From contig CAWBAJ010000021.1 in NCBI GenBank assembly GCA_963786765.1, forward strand, positions 66,307 to 130,306: a DNA stretch of 64,000 bases. Direction: 5' to 3'. Position numbers and translations under genes: made by a program. This document shows positions 1-7,540 of the stretch, one piece after another. The first letter of the stretch is position 1; every line of letters starts with the position of its first letter. This DNA comes from DATKNA01 sp963786765. Its GTDB lineage: Bacteria; Actinomycetota; Actinomycetes; Actinomycetales; Kineosporiaceae. A model generated the notes under the pieces. The model worked only from the letters and a program-made list of their open reading frames with translations, was not told the origin of the DNA and ran no database searches.

Positions 1-363
1 CGCGCTGCGGGGCTGCACGGGGAGCTGCGCGACCACGAAGGCATCGCCTACTGCCTGGAGGGCTTCGCCGCGCTCGCGCTGTCCCGGGGCCACGCCGAAG
101 AGGCCGCCCGGCTGCTGGGCACCGCCACTGCGGCGCGCCGCCTCGTCGGCGCCGCGGTCTGGCCGTTCATGCAGCCGCTGCACGAGCGGTTCGAGACGTT
201 CGTCCGGATGTCCTTGCGGGACGGGTTCGACCCGGCCTTCGCCGCCGGGCTGCAGCTGGAGCCGCTGGCCGTGCTCGCGGACGCGGCCGCCGAGGTCGAC
301 CGCCGGCCCCCCGCCCAGCCGCCCGCCCAGCCCGCCGCCCAGCCGGGCGGCCGGCCAGCCTGA
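1..363 (+). CDS. C-terminus of a large ATPase/TPR-type transcriptional regulator (partial)
   Basis: Only the last 120 codons are present; the gene enters from the left edge and stops with TGA at 361-363. The reading GIAYCLEGFAALALSRG followed by AARLLGTATAARRLVGA matches the final helical repeats of actinobacterial BTAD/LuxR-type regulators with an AAA ATPase and TPR-like tail. The family normally ends near the short acidic segment LAVLADAAAEVD; here a Pro/Ala-rich tail of about 18 residues (PPAQ repeats) follows. DNA-binding and ATPase domains lie outside the window, so the subfamily is inferred from the tail only. Confidence 0.6.
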   Translation, partial: RAAGLHGELRDHEGIAYCLEGFAALALSRGHAEEAARLLGTATAARRLVGAAVWPFMQPLHERFETFVRMSLRDGFDPAFAAGLQLEPLAVLADAAAEVDRRPPAQPPAQPAAQPGGRPA

Positions 364-365
364 TG

Positions 366-433
366 ACGTTGAACATCACGAGGGACCGGAACGTGGTCTG
401 CGGGCACACTTGGGTCCCCGTGATGTTCAACGT
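366..433. repeat. Intergenic inverted repeat with 15-bp perfect arms (REP-like)
   Basis: ACGTTGAACATCACG at 366-380 is the exact reverse complement of 419-433, with 38 bp between. The pairing continues inward for six more bases (GGGACC against GGTCCC) after a one-base bulge. It fills the 124-bp gap between two convergent genes. There is no T-tract and the loop is long, so a simple rho-independent terminator is unlikely. Its ATCACG core recurs in two other hairpins of the window. Confidence 0.75.
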
Positions 434-487
434 GGCCGTGGCCGGACCGAGGCGCACAAGACAGGGTGTGGCACGAAGGGGCGCGCC

Positions 488-1015
488 CTAGCGGTGCGCC
501 TGGTCGAGGGCGGACTGCAGGGAGCCGATGTACCCGTCGCTCGTCACGGTCGCGCCGGAGACGGCGTCGATCTCGGCGCTGCCGGCCTGCACGGCCTCCT
601 GGTTCAGGATCGGCACGGCGTAGTCGTTGATCTCGACGTCGCGGGAGTTGTTCGCGGGGACCTGGACCGTTCGGGCCGAGACCACCTTCCCGCCGTGGAC
701 GGTGATCTCGACCTGGACCGGGCCCCATCGGGTGTCCACAGCTTCGCCCGTGAAAGTGCCCGATCCACCGGTGCTGCCGGTGCTGCCTGATCCGCCGGTG
801 CTGCCTGATCCGCCGGTGCTGCCTGATCCGCCGGTGCTGCCTGATCCGCCGGTGCCGGACGAGGGCGTGCCGGACGAGGGCGTGCCGGACGAGGGCGTGC
901 CCGCCGGCGCGGACGAGCGATTCAAGCTGGTGGGGTACGCGAACAGCAGCGCCAGACCGGCCGCTGTGCCGGCGCCGGCGAGCACGATCCTGCGGCTCGG
1001 GTCGCGGGTCACCAT
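488..1015 (-). CDS. Secreted/membrane-anchored FMN-binding domain protein
   Basis: A 175-residue protein. Residues 8-27 form a hydrophobic export/anchor segment preceded by Arg residues. A linker of GTPSS and GGSGST repeats spans roughly residues 35-80. The C-terminal half is an FMN_bind domain (RnfG/NqrC type). The motif DAVSGATVTSDGY holds the SGAT(V/S)T signature in which a Thr is covalently flavinylated by ApbE in this family; no apbE is in the window. The ATG at 1015 overlaps the stop of the upstream ferric-reductase-like gene by 7 nt, implying translational coupling and a shared electron-transfer path that delivers reducing power to the extracytosolic flavin. The electron acceptor is unknown. 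Confidence 0.85.
   Translation of the reverse strand: MVTRDPSRRIVLAGAGTAAGLALLFAYPTSLNRSSAPAGTPSSGTPSSGTPSSGTGGSGSTGGSGSTGGSGSTGGSGSTGSTGGSGTFTGEAVDTRWGPVQVEITVHGGKVVSARTVQVPANNSRDVEINDYAVPILNQEAVQAGSAEIDAVSGATVTSDGYIGSLQSALDQAHR
777..896. repeat. Coding minisatellite, 18-bp x4 then 15-bp x3
   Basis: Four tandem 18-bp units (CCGGTGCTGCCTGATCCG) cover 777-848 and three 15-bp units (GTGCCGGACGAGGGC) cover 852-896. On the minus strand they encode the GGSGST and GTPSS linker of the FMN-binding protein. Both unit lengths are multiples of three, so copy-number change would alter only linker length. Confidence 0.9.
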
Positions 1016-2436
1016 GCGAAGCGCTCCAGGTGGATCCGGTCGGGGGGCACGCCGGCCTCGAGGCAGGCGTCGCGAGCGGCGTCCATCCAGTCCGGGGCGC
1101 CGCAGATGTAGACGTCGTGACCGGCCACGTCCGGCACCAGGGCGCGCAGTGCCTCGGCCTCGCCGAGGTGCCCGGCGGACTGCGGCAGCCAGGTGCGCCG
1201 ACCGGGGATCCGGGGGCCGATGGCGTACCAGACCCGGGCTCCCCGCTGAGCGGCGAGCGTGTCGAGCTCCGCCTTGAGGACGACGTCCTCGACCCGGGAC
1301 GCCCGGTACACCAGGGTGACGTCGCCCGGTCCCTGCGGGAGCTCCTCGAGCAGCGCGCGCAGGGGCGCCACGCCGATGCCTCCCGCGAGCAGGGTCACCT
1401 TCCGGCGGATCCGGACGCCGCCGTGCAGCTTCCCGAAGGGTCCCTCCAGGAGCACCCGCGTCCCTGGCCGCAGCGCTGCGAGCCGCCGGACGCCGTCCCC
1501 GTCGCCCTTCGCGGTGATCCGCAGCCGGTGCGCGGTGGGCGACGCCGAGAGCGAGTACGGGTGGCCACGGGTCCACCCCGGACCGTCGAGGAACCGCCAG
1601 GTGAAGAAGTGACCCGCCGCTGCCCCGAGCCGGGACAGGGAACGGCCGCGCATCACCACGCTGACGGCGTCCGCGCCTTCGGGTACGACCGCCTCGACCA
1701 CGAGCCGGTGGCGCAGCGACCGGGTCAGCGGCACGGCCACCCGCCAGATGAGCAGGGCGGCGGCGGCCGCGGCCCACAGCGTCCACCAGTACACCGTGGC
1801 CACGGGATTGCTCAGGAAGTCCTGGCCGGTCCAGAGCTGGTGCGGCAGGGCGAGGCCGACGCCGAGGTAGGCATACAGGTGCAGCAGGTGCCAGGACTCG
1901 TACCGGAGGGCACGCCGCGCGGCCCGCACGGACGCGACCACGACTGCGGCCAGCGCGGCGGTGCCGGCGACCGCGAGCAGCATGCCGGGGTAGTCGAGGG
2001 TGAGCGCGACGAACTCGCCGATCACGCCGTGACCGTCGCCGGCCGCGTAGCCGAGGGTGATGAGCACGACGTGCGCGAGCATCAGGTCGAAGGACCAGAA
2101 GCCGACGAGCCGGTGCCTGCGGGCGAGCTCGTCCTGCCCGAAGGCCCGCTCGACGAACGGGACCCTGGCCATCAGGAGCACCTGGACGAGCAGGAGGTCG
2201 GCGGAGATCAGTCCGGTGAGCCGGCCGGCGGAGTCGAGGCCGCGCTCACCCAGCGGGTCGGACAGGTCCTGCAGCCCGCCGCCGGACACCCAGAGGGCGA
2301 CCACGACGAGCATGCTGAGCCAGGCCAGGACGGCTGCCGCGTCGCCCCACCAGCGGGGGACGAGCAGCGCACGGCGAAACGGACGTTGCACGCCGGCCGC
2401 TCCTCGGACCGCCGTCCCGCTCGTCACGCGATCCAT
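1009..2436 (-). CDS. Ferric reductase-like transmembrane NAD(P)H oxidoreductase
   Basis: 475 residues. About six membrane helices occupy residues 40-220 (ferric-reductase-like heme-binding core). They are followed by an FAD-binding FR-type domain with HPYSLS, and an NAD(P)-binding domain with GGIGVAPLRALLEEL and the terminal VYICGAP and ERFAW motifs. The family moves electrons from cytoplasmic NAD(P)H through FAD and heme to the outside. Its stop overlaps the start of the FMN-binding protein gene by 7 nt, so the two form a transenvelope redox module. The long Arg-rich N-terminus before the first helix is ordinary for actinobacterial members. Iron need not be the substrate. Confidence 0.85.
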   Translation of the reverse strand: MDRVTSGTAVRGAAGVQRPFRRALLVPRWWGDAAAVLAWLSMLVVVALWVSGGGLQDLSDPLGERGLDSAGRLTGLISADLLLVQVLLMARVPFVERAFGQDELARRHRLVGFWSFDLMLAHVVLITLGYAAGDGHGVIGEFVALTLDYPGMLLAVAGTAALAAVVVASVRAARRALRYESWHLLHLYAYLGVGLALPHQLWTGQDFLSNPVATVYWWTLWAAAAAALLIWRVAVPLTRSLRHRLVVEAVVPEGADAVSVVMRGRSLSRLGAAAGHFFTWRFLDGPGWTRGHPYSLSASPTAHRLRITAKGDGDGVRRLAALRPGTRVLLEGPFGKLHGGVRIRRKVTLLAGGIGVAPLRALLEELPQGPGDVTLVYRASRVEDVVLKAELDTLAAQRGARVWYAIGPRIPGRRTWLPQSAGHLGEAEALRALVPDVAGHDVYICGAPDWMDAARDACLEAGVPPDRIHLERFAW

Positions 2437-2480
2437 GGAACACCGGTTCCCTCGGAGAATCCTGGGTAGGGCCTGTGAGG

Positions 2481-4154
2481 TCAGCTGCCCGGCGTGGCAG
2501 GGCCCTGCAGGATCTCGTCGGAGTCGATGATCCGGTAGGCATAGCCCTGCTCCGCCAGGAAGCGCTGCCGGTGGGCCGCGAACTCCTGGTCGAGCGTGTC
2601 CCGTGCCACGATCGCGTAGAACCGGGCTGCCCGCCGATCGGCCTTCGGCCGGAGCACGCGCCCGAGGCGCTGCGCCTCCTCCTGTCGCGACCCGAACGAC
2701 CCCGAGACCTGGATGGCCACGCTGGCCTCCGGGAGGTCGATCGAGAAGTTGGCGACCTTGCTGACGACGAGGGTCGTGATCTCACCGTGCCGGAACGCGT
2801 CGAAGAGCCGCTGCCGTTCCTTGACCGTGGTCTCGCCCTTGAGCACGGGTGCGTCGAGCCGCTCCCCGAGGTCGTCGAGCTGGTCGATGTACTGACCGAT
2901 GACGAGCGTCGGCTCACCCTGGTGCTGGGCGACGAGGCGCTCGACGACCTTGGTCTTCTCCGCCGCGGTCGAGCAGAGCCGGTAGCGCTCCTCCGGTTCC
3001 GCCGTCGCGTACAGCAGCCGGTCGCGTTCCGGCAGCGTGACGCGGACCTCGACGCAGTCGGCAGGCGCGATGTAGCCCTGCGCCTCGATGTCCTTCCACG
3101 GGGCGTCGTAGCGCTTGGGGCCGATCAGGGAGAACACGTCGCCCTCGCGGCCGTCCTCCCGGACCAGGGTCGCGGTGAGGCCGAGGCGGCGGCGGGCCTG
3201 CAGGTCGGCGGTCATCCGGAAGATCGGCGCCGGCAGCAGGTGGACCTCGTCGTAGATCACCAACCCCCAGTCACGGGCGTCGAACAGCTCCAGGTGGGCG
3301 TACGCGCCCTTCCGCTTGGTGGTCATCACCTGATAGGTGGCGATGGTCACGGGCCGGATCTCCTTACGGGACCCGGAGTACTCCCCGATCTCGTCCTCGG
3401 TGAGGCTCGTGCGCTTGAGCAGCTCGTCGCGCCACTGCCGGGCGCTGACGGTGTTGGTCACGAGGATGAGCGTGGTGGCGCTCGCGCGCGCCATGGCCGC
3501 CGCCCCGACGATCGTCTTGCCGGCGCCGCAGGGAAGGACGACGACTCCCGAGCCCCCGTGCCAGAAGCCTTCGACGGCCTCCTTCTGGTAGCTCCGTAGG
3601 CTCCAGCCCTGCTCGGCGAGGGCGATCGGGTGCGCCTCGCCGTCGACGTAGCCGGCGAGGTCCTCGGCGGGCCAGCCGAGCTTGAGCAGGACCTGCTTGA
3701 GGTGGCCGCGTTCGCTGGGGTGCACCAGCACGTGCTCGGTGTCGAGTCGCTGGCCGACCAGCGGCTTCACCTTGGCGCTGCGCAGGACCTCCTCGAGCAC
3801 CGGGACGTCGAGCGCGTGCAGGACGAGCCCGTGCGCGGGGTGCTTGACGAGCTGCAGGCGCCCGTAACGGGCCATCGTCTCGGCGACGTCGACGAGCAGC
3901 GCGTGCGGGACGGGGTAGCGGGAGTACTCGAGCAGGACGTCGACGACCTGCTCGGCGTCGTGGCCTGCCGCGCGCGCGTTCCACAGGCCCAGCGGCGTCA
4001 GCCGGTAGGTGTGGACGTGCTCGGGGGCGCGCTCGAGCTCGGCGAACGGCGCGATGGCCTGGCGACAGGCGGCCGCCAGGTCATGGTCGACCTCGAGGAG
4101 CAGGGTCTTGTCGCTCTGGACGATGAGCGGGCCGGCCGAACCTTGATCGGTCAC
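2481..4154 (-). CDS. XPB/ERCC3-type DNA repair helicase
   Basis: 557 residues from a GTG at 4154, preceded by GGAAGG at good spacing; an upstream in-frame ATG at 4250 lies in the terminator stem of the neighbouring gene and is rejected. The N-terminal damage-recognition-like region begins GPLIVQSDKTLLLEV. Walker A GAGKT is at about 210-214, the DEVH box at 302-305, and the XPB-specific RED motif follows LTATLV at 332-334. The C-terminal RecA lobe carries the Q(R)LGR motif VI. Mycobacterial homologues are 3'-5' helicases tied to DNA repair. In many actinobacteria it sits next to a helicase-associated WYL protein; here a subtilase gene separates them. Confidence 0.95.
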   Translation of the reverse strand: MTDQGSAGPLIVQSDKTLLLEVDHDLAAACRQAIAPFAELERAPEHVHTYRLTPLGLWNARAAGHDAEQVVDVLLEYSRYPVPHALLVDVAETMARYGRLQLVKHPAHGLVLHALDVPVLEEVLRSAKVKPLVGQRLDTEHVLVHPSERGHLKQVLLKLGWPAEDLAGYVDGEAHPIALAEQGWSLRSYQKEAVEGFWHGGSGVVVLPCGAGKTIVGAAAMARASATTLILVTNTVSARQWRDELLKRTSLTEDEIGEYSGSRKEIRPVTIATYQVMTTKRKGAYAHLELFDARDWGLVIYDEVHLLPAPIFRMTADLQARRRLGLTATLVREDGREGDVFSLIGPKRYDAPWKDIEAQGYIAPADCVEVRVTLPERDRLLYATAEPEERYRLCSTAAEKTKVVERLVAQHQGEPTLVIGQYIDQLDDLGERLDAPVLKGETTVKERQRLFDAFRHGEITTLVVSKVANFSIDLPEASVAIQVSGSFGSRQEEAQRLGRVLRPKADRRAARFYAIVARDTLDQEFAAHRQRFLAEQGYAYRIIDSDEILQGPATPGS

Positions 4155-4249
4155 GCACTGCCTTCCGTAGGTCTTGCGGCGGGGATCCCCAGTCTCAACC
4201 GCGCCGGCCGCCTCCGTCTTCCGGACGCCGCGGCGCCCGCGCACGCACA

Positions 4250-4277
4250 AGGGCCCCCGCCGAACGGCGGGGGCCCT
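4250..4277 (-). terminator. Hairpin terminator between subtilase and XPB genes
   Basis: An 11-bp perfect GC-rich stem (GGGCCCCCGCC with its complement) closes a GAAC tetraloop, with one further A-T pair at the base. It lies 22 bp past the stop of the minus-strand subtilase and upstream of the XPB start, so it should end the subtilase transcript. A short TTGTG follows on the minus strand instead of a full U-tract, common in high-GC genomes. Confidence 0.75.
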
Positions 4278-4298
4278 CGTGCCCGACTGCTTCAGGCG

Positions 4299-7200
4299 TC
4301 AGTTCACCGAGACGATCGTCCTGGAGCTGCTGGTGCCGTAGCCGATCCAGCCCAGGTACGGCGCCCCCGCGGTGAGGCCCTTCCACGTCACGCTCACCTT
4401 CCGGGTCGACCCCAGAGCGCCCGTGAGCGTCGTCGGCGACACGGTGAGGTTGCCCGCCGCCGTGTTCGGGACGACGAACGTGCGCAGCGTGAACGGGATG
4501 GTGGCGCCCGCCGCGGCGAACCCGTTGACCTCGACGTAGTACGTCCCCGCGGACGGCGAGACCACGTCCGCCGTCTCGTTCGACAACGGCGTCGCCCCCT
4601 CGGCGGTGACGAGGTTGCCGTCGGCGTCGAAGATGTAGACGTCGGCGTCGTCAGTGCTCGCGACGCCCACCGTCTGCGCCCGCAGCAGCGTGGAGCCCGC
4701 CGGCACGGTCACCGGGACCACCACGTTGCTGGCGTCGTTCGCGGGCGGAACCGCCACCGGACCCGGTGTGACGGACCCGTTGACGACGTTCCCCTCTGCC
4801 AGGCCCTTCACGTGCAGCGGCAGCCGAGTGACCCCGAGCTTGACGTTGTAGGAGGCCGAGCCGGCGGCGCCGGTCCCGTGCACCTCTGCCGGGGCGGCGA
4901 CTGCCACCGGGCGGACTGCGATCGGGCTGCGCACGGAGATGTGCTTCGGGCCGGTCCAGGTGAGGAAGCCGGTACCGAACGCGCCGAGCTTGCCCTTGGC
5001 GCGGGTGATCGTGACCTTGAAGGTCTTGGCCTGCCCGGCCCTCGTGAAGCGCAGGACTGAGGGGCTGACCTTGACCTTCACCCCGGCCACGCTGACGTAG
5101 GCCCGGTAGGTGCCCTTCGTCAGTGCCGTCACCCGCCGGGTAACGGTCTGCTTGCCGGGCAGGGCACCGATGCCGATCGAGGGCACGTTGACGTTGCTGG
5201 CGTCGATGGCCTTGACACCGGACCCGGTGTCGAAGCCCTGGCCATCGAGGTAGCCGAGGTAGTCGGTGATCCCGGCGTCGTAGATCAGCCCTGGGTTGAG
5301 GAACATGCGCGGGTTGACGAAGCCGGCCCCCTGGGCGAACGGGTCGCGGTCGTGCTTGCCGTTGGCCTTGAGCGTGTCCTTCGCAGTGGTCATCATCGCC
5401 GACTTGACGGCGGCGGGGGACCAACGCGGGTGGACCTGCAGGATCAGCGCTGCGAGCCCGGAGATGTGCGGCGCCGACATGGACGTGCCGGATTCCGGCC
5501 CGTAGAAGTCGCCCTCGTTCCGCGACGGCGCGACGGCGGCGATGATGCCTACGCCCGGCGCGGCGATGTCGGGCTTGATGAGGTCCGCACCGGTGTCCTC
5601 GGACGGCCCCCGCGAGGAGAAGCCGGCGACCTGCGGGAGCGGCGTGGGCGGCAGGCCCGTGGTGTCGCCGGGCTGGAAGGCGATCGTCGGGTTCGCCGTC
5701 GATGCCACGTAGGCCTTGATCGCCGCACCGGCCACCTCGTCGACGTGAATCGTCGGCACGGAGTGCACGTCCGGGTCGAGGCTGTTCGGGCTCGTGTTCA
5801 CGAGCACCATGGCGACGCCGCCGGCCCGCTTGACCTCGGCGGACTTGGCGACCCGGTCGTACACGCCGCGGTCGCAGACGACGACCTTGCCGGTCACCTT
5901 GGCGGGGTCGAGGCTGCCCGGAGCGCAGAGCCGGGCAGCCGTACCGGCGGCTCCGGGCACGCCGGCGGAGGCGGCCAGGACCGCGGGCGTCGCGGGCAGG
6001 GTGGTGCGGAACAAGCTGACGCCGCGGTACTTCTTGCCGTTGCCGAGGACGACGGTGCCCTCGAAGCGGTGGGCGGTGGTGGCGGCGACCGTGGTCTCCC
6101 AGGGCGCCACGTGCTCGACCGTGTTCGCGCCGGGGCCGCTGTTGCCGGCGGACGCCGACACGAAGATCCCGGCCGCGGCGGCGTGCAGGAACGCGACGTC
6201 GACGATGTCGAAGGCGAGGCCGCTGCCCACGGAGTAGTTGATGACGTCGACACCGTCGGCGACGGCCTGGTCGACCGCGGAGAGGATGTCCGCGTCGTTG
6301 CCGCTGGCCGAGCTCGGGTCCTCCTTGAGGCTCCAGAGCGCCTTGTAGACCGAGAGCTTGGCGGCGGGCGCCATGCCCGAGGCGGTCCCGAAGTCGACGC
6401 CACGGATCTTGATGTGCTTGACGGGGTTACCGACGGCGGTGGAGGAGGTGTGCGTGCCGTGCGAGTTGCCGTCCCGCGGGGAGAGCGACTCCTGCGGCAC
6501 GAGCGCGGAGGGGCCGCCGTTCTCGTCGACGAAGGTCGAGTAGTAGCGGGCGGCGAGGACCTTGCTGTTGCACGTGCTGGCAGGGAAGCCCTGGCCCGCC
6601 TGGCAGATCCCCGTGAACGTGTTGCCGTCGGTCTTCTTCATCGCGATGCGGTCGTTGAGGTCCCGGTACGGGATGCCCGTGCGCTGCGGGAAGATCGTGG
6701 TGACCGGCTTGCCCGCCACCGACGGGCTCTCCGGCGTGTAGCCGCTGTCGATGACGCCGACGACCACGCCCCGGCCGGCCTTGGCCTGGCCGCCGAGCTT
6801 CGCCCAGAGCCCGTTCTTGCCGGTCAGGCCGAGCAGCTTCGGGGTCTCGGTGGTGCTGGCCTTGACGGTGCGGTTCGGTACCACCTGGAGCACGCCGGGC
6901 GTCCGGGCGAGCTTCTGCGCCTGGGCGCCGCTCAGGTGCGCGGCGAAGCCGTTCAGGGCGACGGAGTACCGGGCGAGGGGCTTGACCGCCGCGGCATGGA
7001 TCACGGAGGCCTGCTCCTGCGCGATGAAGCCGCGATAGCGCTTGGCCGCGGAGCTGCTCAGGTTCAGCTTGTGCCCGGTGGCGGGCTTGGTTGCGGCGTA
7101 GCCGCGGACGTCGCCGGAGTAGCTGGCGACCGGGTTGTGCGCCAGCTGGACGATGTAGGTGCCGGCCTTGAAGCCACCGTTCGCAGCGGCGGTGCGGGTG

Positions 7201-7349
7201 GAGGAGGTGCTGCCGGCCCCCGATCCCCCTGCGGTGACGGCGGTCGCGGTGGCGGCACCGACCGTCGTGGTGGCGGCTGCGACAGCCACCGCGGCTGCCG
7301 CGACGACCACGGAGCGTCGGCTCAGCGATCTGCTGGTCAGAGTTGGCAC
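4299..7349 (-). CDS. Secreted subtilisin-like (S8) serine protease with PA domain
   Basis: 1016 residues from the GTG at 7349, which has a perfect AGGAGG seven bases upstream; longer in-frame starts lack this. An Arg-rich N-terminus and hydrophobic stretch (residues 8-40) make a signal peptide. An I9 propeptide domain spans about 60-170. Catalytic triad: Asp201 (VIDSG), His297 (HGTH) and Ser623 (GTSMSAPH), with oxyanion Asn403. A protease-associated (PA) domain is inserted at about 455-560, and Fn3-like/PPC-like domains make up the C-terminal third. No LPXTG or C-terminal anchor is seen, so it is probably free in the medium. The PA insertion resembles plant-type and large actinobacterial subtilases. 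Substrate unknown. Confidence 0.95.
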   Translation of the reverse strand: MPTLTSRSLSRRSVVVAAAAVAVAAATTTVGAATATAVTAGGSGAGSTSSTRTAAANGGFKAGTYIVQLAHNPVASYSGDVRGYAATKPATGHKLNLSSSAAKRYRGFIAQEQASVIHAAAVKPLARYSVALNGFAAHLSGAQAQKLARTPGVLQVVPNRTVKASTTETPKLLGLTGKNGLWAKLGGQAKAGRGVVVGVIDSGYTPESPSVAGKPVTTIFPQRTGIPYRDLNDRIAMKKTDGNTFTGICQAGQGFPASTCNSKVLAARYYSTFVDENGGPSALVPQESLSPRDGNSHGTHTSSTAVGNPVKHIKIRGVDFGTASGMAPAAKLSVYKALWSLKEDPSSASGNDADILSAVDQAVADGVDVINYSVGSGLAFDIVDVAFLHAAAAGIFVSASAGNSGPGANTVEHVAPWETTVAATTAHRFEGTVVLGNGKKYRGVSLFRTTLPATPAVLAASAGVPGAAGTAARLCAPGSLDPAKVTGKVVVCDRGVYDRVAKSAEVKRAGGVAMVLVNTSPNSLDPDVHSVPTIHVDEVAGAAIKAYVASTANPTIAFQPGDTTGLPPTPLPQVAGFSSRGPSEDTGADLIKPDIAAPGVGIIAAVAPSRNEGDFYGPESGTSMSAPHISGLAALILQVHPRWSPAAVKSAMMTTAKDTLKANGKHDRDPFAQGAGFVNPRMFLNPGLIYDAGITDYLGYLDGQGFDTGSGVKAIDASNVNVPSIGIGALPGKQTVTRRVTALTKGTYRAYVSVAGVKVKVSPSVLRFTRAGQAKTFKVTITRAKGKLGAFGTGFLTWTGPKHISVRSPIAVRPVAVAAPAEVHGTGAAGSASYNVKLGVTRLPLHVKGLAEGNVVNGSVTPGPVAVPPANDASNVVVPVTVPAGSTLLRAQTVGVASTDDADVYIFDADGNLVTAEGATPLSNETADVVSPSAGTYYVEVNGFAAAGATIPFTLRTFVVPNTAAGNLTVSPTTLTGALGSTRKVSVTWKGLTAGAPYLGWIGYGTSSSRTIVSVN

Positions 7350-7540
7350 GCATGTCCTCCTGGGAACGGAAGCCGCCACGACAGTGCGCGGGCGGGACGT
7401 CCCCGATGGCGGCAGCCCGAAGCAAACCGGACATGTCACACACCGTCAAGGGTGGGCAAAGCTCTCCCATCCGACACGCCGCAAACGCTTACAGGACACG
7501 CCGTTGCGTCAACGATGCGCAACGCAAAGAGTGCGCGGAG

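Noticed and set aside
366..433. Rho-independent terminator
   Set aside because: The loop is 38 nt and there is no U-rich tail on either strand; a repeat element fits better.
1030..2469. Long plus-strand open frame antisense to the ferric-reductase-like gene
   Set aside because: It mirrors the high-GC codon pattern of the minus-strand gene, has no ribosome-binding site and no recognisable domain.
4155..4250. Longer N-terminus for XPB starting at the ATG at 4250
   Set aside because: That ATG is inside the neighbouring terminator stem and lacks a ribosome site, whereas GTG 4154 has GGAAGG and aligns with the family start.
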